Positions 20,906 to 29,403 of a stretch of DNA of 64,000 bases are shown piece by piece (positions within the stretch are counted from its first letter, which is position 1; each line of letters starts with the position of its first letter). The DNA comes from Streptomyces sp. NBC_01723. Lineage in GTDB: Bacteria > Actinomycetota > Actinomycetes > Streptomycetales > Streptomycetaceae. Both the position numbers and the translations under genes were made by a program. The DNA lies in NCBI RefSeq assembly GCF_036246005.1, contig NZ_CP109171.1, forward strand, positions 8,358,001-8,422,000, in the 5' to 3' direction. The notes under the pieces were generated by a model. It searched no databases, had not been told where the DNA came from, and saw only the letters and a program-made list of their open reading frames with translations.

Positions 20906-22615
20906 CTACCGCTCCGGCCCGCGCTGAGCCTCGTACAGGTTCCGCGGGCGTACGGCGCCGGTCGTGCCGTACAGCTCCAGGCGAGCGTGCAGGTCCCCGG
21001 CGAAGTCGGGGACGTCGATCTGGTCGAACTCGCGCACTTCGTTGATCCCGACGGTGGCAGACCAGGGAGCCAGACCGTCGATCTTCATCAGACCGGCCCG
21101 GCCGTTCGTCACCCTGATGTTCCAGTGGGCGAAACGGGCTCCGAAGAGTGGGCCCGCGCTCGCGTCGCCGCCGTGGCGGCCGTTGTTGTCCACGGTGATG
21201 TCGGTGCGCACGTTCGCGAAGGGCATGCCGCGGTGACTGTCGAAGGTGCCCATCTCCATCACACCGCGTGACCAGACGTTGTGCGAGGAGAGCCCCTCCA
21301 CGTTGATGCCGTGCAACTGGGTGCCGGCGGGGGCGGGCGTGGTGCGTTCCTCGACGGTGAAGTCCTCGATCAGGTTGTCGTGGGACCCCTCGCGGCAGAA
21401 GTACGGATGGTGGGAACCGCGCCCGGCCACCTTGGTGCGGCTCAGGGTGCACGCCGAGGCGGCGACCAGTCCGAACCCGTTGTCGACGTGGCGCACGGTC
21501 ACGTCGTCCACCCGGCAGTCGTAGGCGCACTGAAGCACGACGCCGTTGTACCCGCGGTCCAGCAGGTGCGGCTGCTGGGGAACGTCGGGCGCCTCCAGGG
21601 TCAGCCCCTCGACCCCGGCGCCGGTCAACTCACCGACGTGGGTCGTCAGCCGGGGGTCCCACTCGGGGCGGAGGTCGAGCGGCAGCGGGCGCTCCAGGGT
21701 GACGCGCCGGCCGTGTACTTCCGTGAGGCGGACCGGCCACTCGTAGGGCACGTACGACGTCAGCTTCGTCTTGTCGCCCCAGGTGTAGGACTCGGCGCCC
21801 GGGCCGCCGCCCGCCATGTGGGCGAGCAGGGTGTGGTCCGCGTCGTCGGCGAGTCGCAGCAGGACGAGGTCGCCGGGACGGAGCCGTGAGGGGGCGCTCA
21901 CCCGGACCGTCCACGAGCCCCGTCGGGCGGGGGCGACGGTGGTCAGCGTGTGCCACTCGTCGCGCCGGTTGCCGGTCCAGCCCTCGAACGGCCACTCCTT
22001 CGCTCTGATGGCGTCGGTGAGGGAGTTCCAGCGGGCCTCGGGGGCCAGCCAGATCAGGCCGCCTGCCCAGGACCAGGAGGACTTGTCGCCGCCGTACCGG
22101 GACCCGTAGGCGCCGACGAGTTCGGTGAGGTGCTTGGTGGCGCGCAGTGTCGTGCGGTCGCTGCCGGCGCCGCGCAGCACGACGTTCGAGTGGCCGACGC
22201 GGATCAGGCCGTCGATGCGGAGGGTGCCGGGCGGCAGGGTGACCGTGCCGCCGCCGGCCCGCCCGGCGACGGCGAGGGCGCGATTGATCGCCGGGGCGCA
22301 GTCGGTCGTGCCGTCCGCCACCGCACCGAAGTCGCGGACGTCGGCGACCACGGGGCGCCGGGGGAGCCGTGCGGCCCCGCCGAGACAGCCGGCCCGGCCG
22401 ACGAAGGGGATCTGGGGGTGGGTGAAGGGGGACCGGGCGAACTCACGCCACAGGGGCGGCACCACCCCGGGCGGTGCCCCGGCCGCGGCGAGGGCCGACG
22501 GCGCCGCCCCGGCCACGGCGCCCGCGGCCACGACCACGGCACCGCCGAGCAGACCCCGCCTGGTGACCGGCCCGGCGTGACCGCCCGCGCTGCCGTGGCT
22601 CTTGTCGTGAGACAT
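20906..22615 (-). CDS. secreted pectate-lyase-superfamily (beta-helix) protein
   Basis: A 569-residue protein with a Tat signal (TRRGLLGGAVVVAAGAVAGAAPSALA). At about residues 90-120 is a pectate-lyase-3 type start (VADVRDFGAVADGTTDCAPAINRALAVA), followed by repeats of a right-handed parallel beta-helix (for example YDCRVDDVTVRHVDNGFGLVAASACTLSRTKVAG). It probably acts outside the cell on an acidic polysaccharide; the substrate is unknown. It diverges from a GH88 unsaturated glucuronyl hydrolase at 22846, which removes the unsaturated uronic acid a lyase leaves. The pair therefore looks like a two-step utilisation module. It has no evident link to iron and interrupts the siderophore locus. 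Confidence 0.75.
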   Translation of the reverse strand: MSHDKSHGSAGGHAGPVTRRGLLGGAVVVAAGAVAGAAPSALAAAGAPPGVVPPLWREFARSPFTHPQIPFVGRAGCLGGAARLPRRPVVADVRDFGAVADGTTDCAPAINRALAVAGRAGGGTVTLPPGTLRIDGLIRVGHSNVVLRGAGSDRTTLRATKHLTELVGAYGSRYGGDKSSWSWAGGLIWLAPEARWNSLTDAIRAKEWPFEGWTGNRRDEWHTLTTVAPARRGSWTVRVSAPSRLRPGDLVLLRLADDADHTLLAHMAGGGPGAESYTWGDKTKLTSYVPYEWPVRLTEVHGRRVTLERPLPLDLRPEWDPRLTTHVGELTGAGVEGLTLEAPDVPQQPHLLDRGYNGVVLQCAYDCRVDDVTVRHVDNGFGLVAASACTLSRTKVAGRGSHHPYFCREGSHDNLIEDFTVEERTTPAPAGTQLHGINVEGLSSHNVWSRGVMEMGTFDSHRGMPFANVRTDITVDNNGRHGGDASAGPLFGARFAHWNIRVTNGRAGLMKIDGLAPWSATVGINEVREFDQIDVPDFAGDLHARLELYGTTGAVRPRNLYEAQRGPER

Positions 22616-22768
22616 ACCCGCCCCTTCTCCGTTGCTCCGTCAGACATGTATGTGAATCAGGTTCGCGGTGGAGATCCGGGGAGCATGGCACGTCCGTACC
22701 GAGTCGGAAAGACCGCCCGCGCAATCCCTGAGTGATCGCTTCCGTTCATGTACAGGAACGGCGCCCAA

Positions 22769-22780
22769 GGGTGTACACCC
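22769..22780. promoter_or_regulatory. palindrome in the divergent lyase/GH88 promoter region
   Basis: GGGTGTACACCC is a perfect 12-bp palindrome in the 230-bp region between the divergent lyase and GH88 genes. It is a candidate operator for a shared regulator; none is encoded next door. Confidence 0.4.
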
Positions 22781-22845
22781 GTGATGCCGTGTGCCACGCT
22801 CGGACAACTCCCAGGTCCCGTCGCCCAGTTGGAGGACGACCGCCC

Positions 22846-24084
22846 ATGAGTGTTTCCCGTCGAACCGTGCTGGCCTCGGCCACCGGTGGCGTGGGCGTTC
22901 ACGCCCTGTCACAGCAGACCGCGGCCGCCGTCGACGCCGGGGCGCCCGCGCCGGCCACCGACCGCGTCCTGCGGGAGGCGGCGGACTACGCCGTCGCGAA
23001 GCTCCGCGTCGTCGCGCCGGGGGTGAGCGACTTCCCGGTCGGGACGAAGTTCGAGAAGTGGGTCTACTCCAAGAACGGCGACTGGGTGGGCGGGTTCTGG
23101 CCCGGGACGCTCTGGATGGCGTATCTCCATAGCGGCGACGAGGACTTCCGCACCCTGGCGCTCGACTCGGCGCGGGGACTCGCGCCACGCCGGTACGACA
23201 CCTCCACCCACGACCTGGGCTTCCTCTTCTACCCGTCCTGGGTCACTGCCTGGCGTCTGACGGGCGACGCCGCCTGGAAGGACGGGGCGATCAGGGCGGC
23301 CGACTCCCTCATCCAGCGGTACAACCCGCGCGGCCGCTTCATTCGAGCGTGGGGCGCGCTCTCCGACCCCGGGAACGCGGGACGGGTCATCATCGACACC
23401 ATGATGAACCTCGACCTGCTGGCCTTCGCGAGCCGGGAGACGGGGGACGGGAAGTACCTGGACATCGCCACCGAGCACGCCAGGACCACGCAGCGGGTCT
23501 TCCCCCGCCCCGACGGATCGACCCCGCACGTCTACGACTTCGACCCGGACAGCGGCGCGCCCGTCGGCCCCGGCACCGTGCAGGGGTACAGCCCCACGTC
23601 GTGCTGGGCGCGCGGCCAGGCCTGGGGCATCTACGGCTTCACGACGATGTACCGCAGGACCGGCGACCGCGCCTTCCTGACCACCGCCCGTGGCCTGGCC
23701 GCCTTCGCGACGGGCGCCCTGACCGAGGACCACGTCCCCGTGTGGGACTACCGGGCGCCGCAGCAGCCGTACGACGTCAAGGACGCCTCGGCCGGTGCGG
23801 TCATGGCCTGCGGTCTGCTCGACCTCGCCACGGCCACCGGCAGGCGGGAGTACCGCGAGACCGCCCTGCGGCTGCTCACCGCGCTGGCCCGGACGTGTCT
23901 CACGCGGCGGTCGACGCGGGCCGAGGCGGTGGTCGCCCGCTGCACGCGCAACCGCCCGGCCGAGGACGGCGTCGAGATATCCCTTCCCTACGCCGACTAC
24001 TACCTGCTGGAGGGCATCATGCGGGTCCTCCGCCCGCGCGACGCCGACCGCGCCCTCGACCTCTCCGTCGTCGGCGCGTCGTAG
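22846..24084 (+). CDS. secreted GH88 unsaturated glucuronyl hydrolase
   Basis: A 412-residue protein with a Tat-type signal (SRRTVLASATGG). The (alpha/alpha)6-barrel pattern of family GH88 is clear: WVGGFWPGTLWMAYLHSGD, DTMMNLDLLAFASRETGD (family catalytic Asp region), SPTSCWARGQAWGIYGFTTMYRRTGD and DVKDASAGAVMACGLLDLA. GH88 enzymes hydrolyse the unsaturated uronic acid end produced by polysaccharide lyases. The 22846 ATG is preceded by GGAGG and starts the signal peptide; a frame open from 22732 has neither. Extracytoplasmic location is notable because many GH88 enzymes are cytoplasmic. Partner: the divergent lyase at 20906. Confidence 0.85.
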   Translation: MSVSRRTVLASATGGVGVHALSQQTAAAVDAGAPAPATDRVLREAADYAVAKLRVVAPGVSDFPVGTKFEKWVYSKNGDWVGGFWPGTLWMAYLHSGDEDFRTLALDSARGLAPRRYDTSTHDLGFLFYPSWVTAWRLTGDAAWKDGAIRAADSLIQRYNPRGRFIRAWGALSDPGNAGRVIIDTMMNLDLLAFASRETGDGKYLDIATEHARTTQRVFPRPDGSTPHVYDFDPDSGAPVGPGTVQGYSPTSCWARGQAWGIYGFTTMYRRTGDRAFLTTARGLAAFATGALTEDHVPVWDYRAPQQPYDVKDASAGAVMACGLLDLATATGRREYRETALRLLTALARTCLTRRSTRAEAVVARCTRNRPAEDGVEISLPYADYYLLEGIMRVLRPRDADRALDLSVVGAS

Positions 24085-24105
24085 GCCCTGAGTTCGGCGA
24101 CACCC

Positions 24106-25197
24106 CTAGGCGAGCGCCCAGGCGACGTCCCGGAGCAGGGCGTGCCGCCAGCCCGCCCGGTCGTGGTGCGAGGCCGAGCGGGAGACGAGCACCGTCGCAC
24201 CGGCCTGTTCGGTCAGGGTCTCCACCAGGGAGCAGTGCGGGAGCATCCGCGTCTCGTGCTCCCCCACGTCGAACGCGATCCGGAGCCCGGACAGGTCCGG
24301 ACGGCTGCGCAGCCGTGCCGCGACGGTGCCGCCGACCGGGCCGCCCAGCGGGTCCGGCAGGTGCGCGGCGTCCGGCGTCCACCAGAACGACGGCGACTGG
24401 CACGCCACCCGGGACACCAGGTCCGGGAACTCCAGCGCGGCGTACAGCGCGCTCAGTCCGCCGAGGCTCTGGCCCGCGACCACCAGCCGGTCCGGGTCGG
24501 CGTGCACGGCGCTCTCCGCCACCAGGGGCAGCAGCTCGTCCCGGACCGCCTCCCACAGGGCGGGCCGGCACCCGAACTCGGTCTGCCGGTCCTTGGCCGG
24601 CAGGAACACCAGCGTGACCGGCGGCATCTCGCCGCTGGTGACCGCCGAGTCGAAGGCGGCCGCCGCCGGATGCAGATACAGCCAGTCGTCCCCGTCGAGC
24701 AGCAGGATCACCGGCCCGCCCCCGCCCACCTCGTGGACCCGAATGGTGCGCCGCCCACCGAGACGTTCGCTGGTCCAGCGCAGCCGGGTGCGGGGGAGGG
24801 GCAGGACGTCGTCGGCGCCGACCACGGGCCAGTGCGGCTGCGGCGGGGCGTCCGGCGTCGCGGCGATGGACCGCTCGCCGCCCGCGCCCACCGGATTGCA
24901 CGGGTCCGCGTACGCCTCGTCGCCCACGAGGAACTGGTACGTCACGCGCAGCCGCGCCGGCATGCGGACCTCGGCGTACCAGCAGTCCGTGAGCCCCCAC
25001 CTGCGCAACGGCACCGGGTCCGACCAGCTCTCGAAGCCGATGCCGGCCGCCTCCCCGCCGCGCCGCAGGAACAGGGTCGTCCAGCCGTCGCCGTCGGCCA
25101 ACGACGCGGGAGTCCGCGCTCCGGCCCAGAAGGCGTCGGTGCCGGGCGCGCCGGAGAGCCCGTACGCGGCGAAGGGTTCTTCCCCCAGCAGCCTCAT
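24106..25197 (-). CDS. cchJ: siderophore esterase, enterochelin-esterase family (CchJ-like)
   Basis: A 363-residue protein with an N-terminal Fes-type beta domain (YQFLVGDEAYADPCNPV near 120) and a C-terminal alpha/beta-hydrolase domain: VILLLDGDDWLY, nucleophile elbow VAGQSLGGL, acid region FDVGEHET and catalytic His near HHDRAGWRHALL. The ATG at 25197 has AAGGAGAC upstream. Fes-type enzymes cleave or release siderophores; in coelichelin loci an esterase of this family is thought to act in peptide release, since the NRPS has no thioesterase. Here it is separated from cchI by 3.5 kb and reversed in strand, but keeps a near-perfect iron box (25247-25265), so it should still be co-regulated. 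Confidence 0.8.
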   Translation of the reverse strand: MRLLGEEPFAAYGLSGAPGTDAFWAGARTPASLADGDGWTTLFLRRGGEAAGIGFESWSDPVPLRRWGLTDCWYAEVRMPARLRVTYQFLVGDEAYADPCNPVGAGGERSIAATPDAPPQPHWPVVGADDVLPLPRTRLRWTSERLGGRRTIRVHEVGGGGPVILLLDGDDWLYLHPAAAAFDSAVTSGEMPPVTLVFLPAKDRQTEFGCRPALWEAVRDELLPLVAESAVHADPDRLVVAGQSLGGLSALYAALEFPDLVSRVACQSPSFWWTPDAAHLPDPLGGPVGGTVAARLRSRPDLSGLRIAFDVGEHETRMLPHCSLVETLTEQAGATVLVSRSASHHDRAGWRHALLRDVAWALA

Positions 25198-25246
25198 GAA
25201 CGTCTCCTTGTGGAGCGGAAAATGGGACGGCTAAGCTCGCCATCCA

Positions 25247-25265
25247 TTAGGCGAGCCTAACCTAA
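25247..25265 (-). promoter_or_regulatory. near-perfect iron box between the esterase and the amidohydrolase
   Basis: Read on the minus strand, TTAGGTTAGGCTCGCCTAA matches the 19-bp consensus in all but one central position. It lies 50 bp upstream of the esterase and 26 bp upstream of the divergent amidohydrolase, so it may control both. Confidence 0.9.
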
Positions 25266-25290
25266 CGCCTCAGGAGGGACCCGACCCCCG

Positions 25291-26877
25291 ATGCTCTGCA
25301 CCAGACTGACGAACGCGCGCTTCCTCACCATGGACCCGGACCACCCCGTCGCCCACGACCTGGGGATCTGGCGGGGCCGGATCGTCGGCCTGGACGAGGC
25401 CGTGACCTCCCTGCCCGTCCGCGAAGTCGTCGACCTCCAGGGCGCCACCGTACTGCCGGGCTTCATCGATGCCCATGTACACCTGGCCTGGACCGGGTTC
25501 AAGCAGAGCACCCCGAGCATCGCCGGACTCACCCGGACCGAGGACGCCCTCGCGGTCGTGGCGGAGGCCGTCACCCGCAAGGGCACCCCCGGCTCCTGGG
25601 TGAGCATCGCCGGCTACGACCAGCGGGCCCTCGGCCGCCACCTGACCGCCGCCGAACTGGACCGGGTCAGCCACGGACACCTGCTCTACGTGATGCACGA
25701 CTCCGGGCACGGCTGTGCCGTCAACTCGGCCGTTCTCGACCTGCTCCCCGCCGGCACCCCGCACGACAACGGCTTCCTCGCCGAGGGCGCGATGGGCGCC
25801 GCCCGCGCCCTGCGCCTGCCGCACGCCCAGGACGAGTTGGCCGAGGCGATCGGACGGGCCGCGCGCACCTGCCTCACCGAGGGCGTCACCGCCTGCGCCG
25901 AAGCGGGCATCGGCGGCACCCTCCTGGGCCACAGCCCGGTCGAGCTGGGCGCCTACCAACTCGCCCGGGACCGGGGCCTGCTGCCGCTGCGGGTGCAGCT
26001 CATGGTGTCCGCGGACCGGCTGCACCCCGTCGACGCCCACGCGACCGACGGCATTCCCCGGGCCCTCGACCTCGGACTGCGCACCGGCTTCGGCGACGAC
26101 CGGCTCTCCGTGGGCGCGCTGAAGGTGTTCACCGACGGCGGCATGATGGCCAGGACCGCCGCGCTCAGCAGCCCCTACGAAGGGCTCGACCACGCGGGCC
26201 AGTTGCAGGACGACCCCGACGTGCTGGCCCGGACCATCGTCGACGGACACCTCGCCGGCTGGCAGCTCGCCGTCCACGCGATCGGCGACCGCGCGGCCGA
26301 CGTCGCCCTGGACGCGCTGGAACGCGCCCAGACCCTCCGCCCCCGGCAGGCCGCCCGGCACCGCATCGAGCACGCCGGGCTGATCCGCCCCGACCAGCTC
26401 CCGCGCTTCGCCCGGCTCGGAGTCACCGCGGTCGTCCAGCCCAACTTCCTGCGCTACTTCGGCGACGACTACGCCGCGATCATGGGTGCGGAACGCGCCC
26501 CGTGGCTCTACCGGGGCAGGGCGTTCCTGGACCACGGCATCCCGCTGGTCGGCAGCTCCGACCGCCCCGTCACCGACGGATCCCCGCTGCGCGCCGTCCA
26601 GTTCATGGTCGAACGCGCCTCCGTGTCCGGCCGGCGGATCGGCCCCGCCGAGGGCGTCACCGTCGACGAGGCCCTGCACGCCTACACCGTCGCCGGCGCC
26701 CACGCCTGCCACTGGGAGGACGACCTGGGCAGCCTCACCCCGGGCAAGCGCGCCGACCTGGCCGTGCTCGGCGACGACCCGCGGCACGTCGACGCCTCGC
26801 GCATCGGCGGCATCGAGGTGGTGGCCACCTACGTCGACGGCCGCCCCGCCGCGGCCGGGGTCACGCCGTCCCCGTGA
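25291..26877 (+). CDS. YtcJ-type metal-dependent amidohydrolase
   Basis: A 528-residue amidohydrolase-3 family enzyme, probably cytoplasmic. The metal-site motif GFIDAHVHLAW lies near residue 65, HAIGDRA near 330, RIEHAG near 355, a GSSDRPVTDGSPL motif near 430, and PGKRADLAVL near the end. The family hydrolyses amide, imide or related C-N bonds; the substrate is not predictable from sequence. GGAGGG lies upstream of the ATG but 12 bases away. The gene begins 26 bp after a near-perfect iron box shared with the divergent siderophore esterase, so iron control is likely. A role in siderophore turnover or recycling is only a guess. Confidence 0.82.
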   Translation: MLCTRLTNARFLTMDPDHPVAHDLGIWRGRIVGLDEAVTSLPVREVVDLQGATVLPGFIDAHVHLAWTGFKQSTPSIAGLTRTEDALAVVAEAVTRKGTPGSWVSIAGYDQRALGRHLTAAELDRVSHGHLLYVMHDSGHGCAVNSAVLDLLPAGTPHDNGFLAEGAMGAARALRLPHAQDELAEAIGRAARTCLTEGVTACAEAGIGGTLLGHSPVELGAYQLARDRGLLPLRVQLMVSADRLHPVDAHATDGIPRALDLGLRTGFGDDRLSVGALKVFTDGGMMARTAALSSPYEGLDHAGQLQDDPDVLARTIVDGHLAGWQLAVHAIGDRAADVALDALERAQTLRPRQAARHRIEHAGLIRPDQLPRFARLGVTAVVQPNFLRYFGDDYAAIMGAERAPWLYRGRAFLDHGIPLVGSSDRPVTDGSPLRAVQFMVERASVSGRRIGPAEGVTVDEALHAYTVAGAHACHWEDDLGSLTPGKRADLAVLGDDPRHVDASRIGGIEVVATYVDGRPAAAGVTPSP

Positions 26878-26976
26878 ACTCCTCGGGCGCCGAAATCCGG
26901 TCGCACCCCCGGTGGGGACTCGCTAGCCTCCGCCTGAACGCCGTGAGGGCGCGGGGTGTCACGAGGGGAGCCGGAC

Positions 26977-27696
26977 ATGGAGACCGAGAGTGCGCGCACC
27001 GACCGGTTGGGGTGCCTGCTCGACCAGTTCGACCAGGCCAGGGAGATGGCGCAGGTGCGACTGGCGGGACTCGGCGACGAGGAGTACCTGTGGGAGCCGG
27101 TACGCGGCTGCTGGTCGATCCGGCGCAGGTCCGAAGCGGCGACGCCCCGGGCGTACGGGCCGGGTGAGTGGGTGCTGGACAAGGGTGCCCCGGACATCCC
27201 GGCCAACGAGTACGCCGAGGTGGCGCGGCAGGCCGCCGGCGGCATGTCGGTCGCCAAGATCGCCGTGGACTGGAGCGTGAGCGTCGAGCGCGTCGAGCAG
27301 GTGCTCGCCCACACCGGTGAACCGCCCCCGGACGAGGCGCCGTTCACCACCCTCGCCTGGCGGCTCGGGCACCTGCACTCCTGCTTCGCGGGCCAGTGGG
27401 AGTGGACCTTCGGCGAACGCCGGCGGGAGCCGAGGCAGCTGGTCGACTTCTCTCCCTCCGCCGACGTGGCGCTCGCCCGCTTCTGGTCGCTGATCGACCG
27501 CTGGCGCGCCGACGTCGCCACCGTCACCGACGAGCAACTCGACACGGTCGGCTTCTCGCAGTACCCGTACGGGTCCGACCCGGACGATCCCTACATCAGC
27601 GTGGTGGCGGGCGCCAACCTCGAGTTCATCCACCACATGTCCGAGATCGCGGTCCTCCGCGACCTGTGGCGGCTGCGCGCCACTCTCTCCGGTTAG
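26977..27696 (+). CDS. DinB-superfamily protein
   Basis: A 239-residue protein with the four-helix DinB-like pattern: LLDQFDQAREMAQVRLAGLGDEEYLWEP at the start (W-E-P is typical of DinB_2 proteins), a central HLHSC motif, and a C-terminal GANLEFIHHMSEIAVLRDL with the second metal-type histidines. Between them (about residues 70-120) is an inserted helical segment (GGMSVAKIAVDWSVSVERVEQVL). The ATG at 26977 is preceded by GAGGGGAG at good spacing; an upstream GTG at 26956 is less likely. Some relatives are thiol-dependent transferases or damage-inducible proteins, but no specific function can be given. It lies alone, with a terminator downstream. Confidence 0.72.
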   Translation: METESARTDRLGCLLDQFDQAREMAQVRLAGLGDEEYLWEPVRGCWSIRRRSEAATPRAYGPGEWVLDKGAPDIPANEYAEVARQAAGGMSVAKIAVDWSVSVERVEQVLAHTGEPPPDEAPFTTLAWRLGHLHSCFAGQWEWTFGERRREPRQLVDFSPSADVALARFWSLIDRWRADVATVTDEQLDTVGFSQYPYGSDPDDPYISVVAGANLEFIHHMSEIAVLRDLWRLRATLSG

Positions 27697-27728
27697 AGGC
27701 GCTCGTCCCCGGGGCGACAGCGCGGCGA

Positions 27729-27764
27729 CCCCTCGCGATCGGTGGTGCCGCTGATCGCGAGGGG
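27729..27764. terminator. bidirectional terminator hairpin
   Basis: Perfect 12-bp arms (CCCCTCGCGATC / GATCGCGAGGGG) with a 12-nt loop, between the convergent DinB-like gene and the chitinase gene. Confidence 0.85.
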
Positions 27765-27777
27765 CCGGTGGCCTCGG

Positions 27778-28524
27778 CTAGCAGCTGAGGTTGCCGCCGG
27801 GCTCGACGCCGAGGGCCTGCGTGAAGCGCTGGTAGTTGTCGATCCGGCTCTGGACCTGACCGGGGTTGCCCCCGTTGCACTCCAGGCTGCCGTTGATGGC
27901 GCGGATGGTCTCGCCGAATCCCGCGCCGTTGACCATGGCGTCGTGCGGTGTCATGGTCCCGGGCCCGCTCTGCGTGTTCCAGTACCAGAGGCCGGTCTTC
28001 CAGGCCACGGCCGCGTCGTTCTGGACCAGGTCGGGGTTGTTGAGCAGGTCGATGCCCAGGGCGTCCCCGGCGGCCTTGTAGTTGAAGTTCCAGCTGAGCT
28101 GGACCGGACCGCGTCCGTAGTACTTGGCGGTGCCGGCCGGACAGCCGTACGGCTGGCTGGCGTCGCAGTAGTGGGGGTAGTTGGCCTCGTTCTGCTCGAC
28201 CACGTACTGCAGCCCGCCGGTCTCGTGGCTGACGTTGGCGAGGAAGGCGGCGGCCTCCTGCTTCTTCACCGTGTCACTGCCCGTGTTGGTGAACCCCGGG
28301 TAGGCGCTGAGCGCCGCGGTGAGTCCGCTGTAGGTGTAGAACGAGTTCCTGTTCGGGAACATCTGGTTGAACTGGGCCTCGCTGAGCACGAATTCGGCGG
28401 CAGCCCGTGCGTCGGACTCGGGGGCGTCGGACTTCTGGGCGAGGGCCGACGGCGCCAGGGTCAGGCTGCAGAGGGCGGCGGCCGCGCCGGTGGCGGCCAG
28501 CAGTGCGAGTTTGCGGTGCTGCAC
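27778..28524 (-). CDS. secreted GH19 chitinase
   Basis: A 248-residue secreted protein: Sec signal (LALLAATGAAAALCSLTLAPSALA), short linker, then a complete GH19 catalytic domain. Landmarks are FVLSEAQFNQMFPNRNSFYTYSGL, the catalytic-acid segment NVSHETGGLQYVVEQ, YYGRGPVQLSWNFNYKAAGDALG, WKTGLWYWNTQSGPG and the C-terminal IDNYQRFTQALGV. It lacks a chitin-binding module, like the shorter Streptomyces GH19 enzymes. It hydrolyses chitin outside the cell. An LPMO gene lies directly upstream on the same strand; oxidised chain ends would feed this hydrolase. Confidence 0.93.
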   Translation of the reverse strand: MQHRKLALLAATGAAAALCSLTLAPSALAQKSDAPESDARAAAEFVLSEAQFNQMFPNRNSFYTYSGLTAALSAYPGFTNTGSDTVKKQEAAAFLANVSHETGGLQYVVEQNEANYPHYCDASQPYGCPAGTAKYYGRGPVQLSWNFNYKAAGDALGIDLLNNPDLVQNDAAVAWKTGLWYWNTQSGPGTMTPHDAMVNGAGFGETIRAINGSLECNGGNPGQVQSRIDNYQRFTQALGVEPGGNLSC

Positions 28525-28578
28525 GGTTGTCGACTCCTGCTCGGTGGGGGGAACGGCACGGAGGGGCGGGAGGAGGGG

Positions 28579-28614
28579 GAGCGGTCGCGGCCCTCAGGGG
28601 GAGTGCGACCGCTC
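28579..28614 (-). terminator. terminator of the LPMO gene
   Basis: Perfect 10-bp arms (GAGCGGTCGC / GCGACCGCTC) with a 16-nt loop, just after the LPMO stop codon and before the chitinase gene. It suggests the two genes are at least partly separate transcripts. Confidence 0.7.
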
Positions 28615-28636
28615 ACGCCCTGCTCCGATCGGTCCG

Positions 28637-29155
28637 TCAGCCGCCGACGTTGACGTCGATGCAGGCGTAGAACGCGTTGGACGTGTCGGCGACGTTCCAC
28701 ACGGCGAGCACCTTCTGCTGGCCGGAGAGGCCGCCGAAGTCGACCTGGTGGTTCACCACCGCGCCGGGCTTGGCGCCGCCGTCGTCGAACAGCGCGATCC
28801 GCTGCCCGCCGACGTAGTACTCCCAGGTGCTGGTGTTGTGCTGCGCGGTGAGTTTCCAGGAGAACGTCGTGTTCTTCGACACCGGGGTGACGGCCCAGCC
28901 CTTGCTGTCGTCGTCCAGTTCCGAGAAGCGGCTGTTGCCGCCGCTGCAACTGGTCAGGCCCTTGGGCCCTTCGACGCTCTGCGGCTCGTACTGGATGTCA
29001 CCGCAGGACACGGTGCCGGCGGCACACTGGGCCTGGCGGCTGGGCGGATCGGAGATGTAGCCGTGTGCGCTCGCCGAGGACGCGGGGAGGCTGACGGCGA
29101 CGACGGGAGCGAGGGCCGCGCCGATCAGCGCGGCGGTCTTCCTGCGTGCGTGCAT
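28637..29155 (-). CDS. AA10 lytic polysaccharide monooxygenase (chitin-active, CHB-like)
   Basis: A 172-residue secreted copper enzyme. The signal peptide ends ASSASA and cleavage exposes His1 (HGYISDPPSRQAQC), the first ligand of the copper histidine brace; the second His lies in AVVNHQVDF. The single-domain layout, disulfide cysteines and VLAVWNVADTSNAFYACIDVNV ending are typical of small Streptomyces chitin-binding proteins of this class. It oxidatively cleaves crystalline chitin to help chitinases. I start at the ATG ending at 29155, which has AAGGAG upstream; a longer frame from 29221 has no good site. Upstream at 29341 is a DasR-like operator. Confidence 0.92.
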   Translation of the reverse strand: MHARRKTAALIGAALAPVVAVSLPASSASAHGYISDPPSRQAQCAAGTVSCGDIQYEPQSVEGPKGLTSCSGGNSRFSELDDDSKGWAVTPVSKNTTFSWKLTAQHNTSTWEYYVGGQRIALFDDGGAKPGAVVNHQVDFGGLSGQQKVLAVWNVADTSNAFYACIDVNVGG

Positions 29156-29340
29156 GCGGAACTCCTTCACATCAGGCCGTTCCAGGGCGGCGCGCGGTCG
29201 TGTGTGGGGGTGACCGCGCACGCCGAGTACGGCCTCTCGTGGGTGGGGCCAAGAGGCGCGAAGGTGACGCGCGCTCGCCGTCCCCGCGGGGAGTGCGGCC
29301 CCGGGCAGGGGTCAACTCCTCAAACGGAGCGGCGAGTTCT

Positions 29341-29356
29341 GTTGGACTAGACCATA
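29341..29356. promoter_or_regulatory. DasR-responsive-element-like site
   Basis: GTTGGACTAGACCATA contains TGGACTAGACCA, one base from the dre core TGGTCTAGACCA. It lies 186 bp upstream of the LPMO. DasR is the established N-acetylglucosamine-responsive regulator of Streptomyces chitinolytic genes. Confidence 0.6.
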
Positions 29357-29403
29357 CAAGCGGTCGACGTGAGCGTGTCAAGAGTGTTGCGTGGGGTCCA
29401 GGA

